64,000 nucleotides of DNA. Origin: Bradyrhizobium sp. SSBR45G (GTDB lineage Bacteria; Pseudomonadota; Alphaproteobacteria; Rhizobiales; Xanthobacteraceae). The stretch covers positions 124,001-188,000 of the forward strand of contig NZ_BSCT01000004.1 of the NCBI RefSeq assembly GCF_030159255.1. Direction: 5' to 3'. Of the stretch, positions 62,999 through 64,000 are shown one piece after another (the first letter of the stretch is position 1; the number at the start of each line of letters is the position of its first letter). The notes beneath the pieces were generated by a model, which saw nothing but the letters and a program-made list of their open reading frames with translations, was not told the DNA's origin and made no database searches. A program made the position numbers and the translations under genes.

Positions 62999-63166
62999 AT
63001 CTGCTATGGGACCGACGCCGGCCATCTCTATGAGTCAGGCGGCATGGAGGGCATCGTCTGCGGGCCGAGCGGCCGGTACACGATGCCGGATGGGCGCGTC
63101 GACATTCCCGACTATCTCGACATGATCCGCATCTACATGCTGGCGATTCTCGACATCTGCGGGTGA
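62999..63166 (+). pseudogene. C-terminal remnant of an M20 peptidase/deacetylase
   Basis: The frame reads ICYGTDAGHLYESGGMEGIV, then CGPSGRYTMPDGRVDIPDYL, then DMIRIYMLAI to TGA at 63164-63166. This is the end of ArgE/DapE-type M20 enzymes, where GTDAxxLxxxGIPxxxCGPG is conserved and the strand ends in a dimer-helix. About 55 codons remain between the divergent regulator and the CMD gene, with no N-terminal part in the window. Confidence 0.65.
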
Positions 63167-63174
63167 TGCTCGCC

Positions 63175-63528
63175 TCAGGTGGCCGCCTGCTGCTGGAACT
63201 GCTCGAAGGCGCCGATCGCGTCCGCCGCATACATCAGCGACGGCCCGCCGCCCATGTAGATCGCCATGCCGAGCGTTTCCTCGACTTCCTGGCGCGTGGC
63301 GCCGAGACGCACCAGCGCGTCGGCGTGGAAGCCGATGCAGCCGTCACAGCGGACGGCTACGCCGATCGCCAGCGCGATCAGCTCCTTGGTCTTCTTGTCG
63401 AGCGCACCGTCACGGCTCGCGGCTTGCGCCAGCGCCGAGAACCCGTGCATGACCTCCGGGATATCCTTGCGCAGCGTGCGGAGGTTGCCGGAAATATCTT
63501 TGCAGAGCTCGGGGTAGTTCTTGTCCAT
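63175..63528 (-). CDS. AhpD-like carboxymuconolactone decarboxylase family protein
   Basis: 117 residues, all helical. The redox motif is RCDGCIGFHADALVRLG (CxxC with following His), as in AhpD-type members of the CMD family, plus GMAIYMGGGPSLMYAADAIG. It may reduce peroxides or act in another thiol-based defence. The next gene upstream on this strand is the Crp/Fnr regulator, 212 bases away; an RND pump gene follows. Confidence 0.85.
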   Translation of the reverse strand: MDKNYPELCKDISGNLRTLRKDIPEVMHGFSALAQAASRDGALDKKTKELIALAIGVAVRCDGCIGFHADALVRLGATRQEVEETLGMAIYMGGGPSLMYAADAIGAFEQFQQQAAT

Positions 63529-63537
63529 GATGGCCTC

Positions 63538-64000
63538 CTAAGGCAGTTTCTGGGTGGGTTTACCCGGATCGCGCAGCGCGATGTAGATCGCGGGGATGAC
63601 GAGCACGGTGAGCAGGGTGGACGACGCCAGGCCGAACAGCAGCGAGATCGCCAAGCCCTGGAAGATCGGATCGAGCAGGATTGTCGCCGCGCCGATCATC
63701 GCCGCCAGCGCCGTCAGCAGGATCGGCTTGAAGCGGACGGCACCGGCCTCCAGCACCACGTCGCGCAGCGTCTTGCCTTCGCCGCCGCTATGCCGGATGA
63801 AGTCGACCAGCAGGATCGAGTTGCGGACGATGATGCCGGCGAGTGCGATGAAGCCGATCATCGACGTCGCCGTGAACGGCGCGCCCAGCAGCCAGTGACC
63901 GAGCAGGATGCCGATCAAGGTCAGCGGGATTGGCGTCAGGATCACCAGTGGCAATTTGAAACTCTTAAACTGTGCCACGACCAGCACGTAGATGCCGAGG
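63538..64000 (-). CDS. RND efflux pump, C-terminal part (gene runs past the window)
   Basis: The visible 154 codons are the last membrane helices of an AcrB/HAE1-type or closely related RND pump: LPLVILTPIPLTLIGILLGH, ATSMIGFIALAGIIVRNSIL, VLEAGAVRFKPILLTALAAM, ISLLFGLASSTLLTVLVIPA. The frame stays open to the window edge. Start, adaptor gene and substrate are not visible. Confidence 0.85.
   Translation of the reverse strand, partial: LGIYVLVVAQFKSFKLPLVILTPIPLTLIGILLGHWLLGAPFTATSMIGFIALAGIIVRNSILLVDFIRHSGGEGKTLRDVVLEAGAVRFKPILLTALAAMIGAATILLDPIFQGLAISLLFGLASSTLLTVLVIPAIYIALRDPGKPTQKLP

Noticed and set aside
14266..64000. Second copy of the guaA 3' end as attR
   Set aside because: I scanned by eye for GAGTGGGAAT and its complement and found only partial matches (for example ATTCCCAC near 14412), too short to call.

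Overview
The window looks like chromosome from a high-GC alphaproteobacterium of the Bradyrhizobium/Rhodopseudomonas group. This rests on base composition, on the families of dispersed intergenic palindromes seen between genes, and on a Paracoccus-type sox gene order. The genus is an inference; no rRNA or tRNA gene is visible to confirm it.

1-14.3 kb is ordinary backbone. An exopolysaccharide-type operon (membrane fusion protein, secreted six-hairpin-glycosidase-like protein, cellulose-synthase-like GT2) is followed by an MFS exporter, guaB, a CurA-type reductase, a MAPEG protein, an rRNA m5C methyltransferase and guaA.

14.3-about 35 kb (right edge not located) is an accessory island. A tyrosine integrase lies just behind the 3' end of guaA, a known island insertion site. 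An AlpA-like regulator and a ribbon-helix-helix protein follow. The cargo is a four-gene operon (cytosine-5 methyltransferase, two large proteins of unknown fold, a 1955-residue DUF1998 helicase) matching the Druantia type II anti-phage layout druM-druF-druG-druE, with a convergent Vsr mismatch endonuclease. Then come a decayed SRAP gene, a Ku operon, and a scar joining the N-terminus of ArdC to the C-terminus of the conjugation protein TrbI, which marks the region as a degraded conjugative element.

35-42.7 kb is mixed: an APC permease, a frameshifted methyltransferase, then a probable metal (copper-like) response set. That set has a methionine-rich periplasmic protein divergent from an OmpR/histidine-kinase pair whose sensor domain carries its own Met/His cluster, a c-type cytochrome divergent from a Crp/Fnr regulator across a 20-bp palindrome, and a small relic of a heavy-metal RND pump.

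42.8-63.5 kb is a sulfur-oxidation region. The order soxR-soxS / soxV / soxW / soxXYZABCD matches the Paracoccus cluster. Further on are two secreted DsrE-like proteins flanking an alpha/beta hydrolase, three YeeE/YedE transport loci, a rhodanese, a DsbA/ScsB periplasmic thiol pair, a Blh-type persulfide dioxygenase, a DUF2892 protein and a second Crp/Fnr regulator. SoxR has the two cysteines (C42, C108) expected of persulfide-sensing ArsR proteins (SqrR/BigR). Four sites of the form (ATATTC-like)-N8-GAATAT lie at the promoters of soxS/soxV, the soxW divergent pair, soxXYZABCD and the split YeeE operon, so one sulfane-sulfur regulon probably covers the region. The window ends in an AhpD-like protein and the C-terminus of an RND pump.
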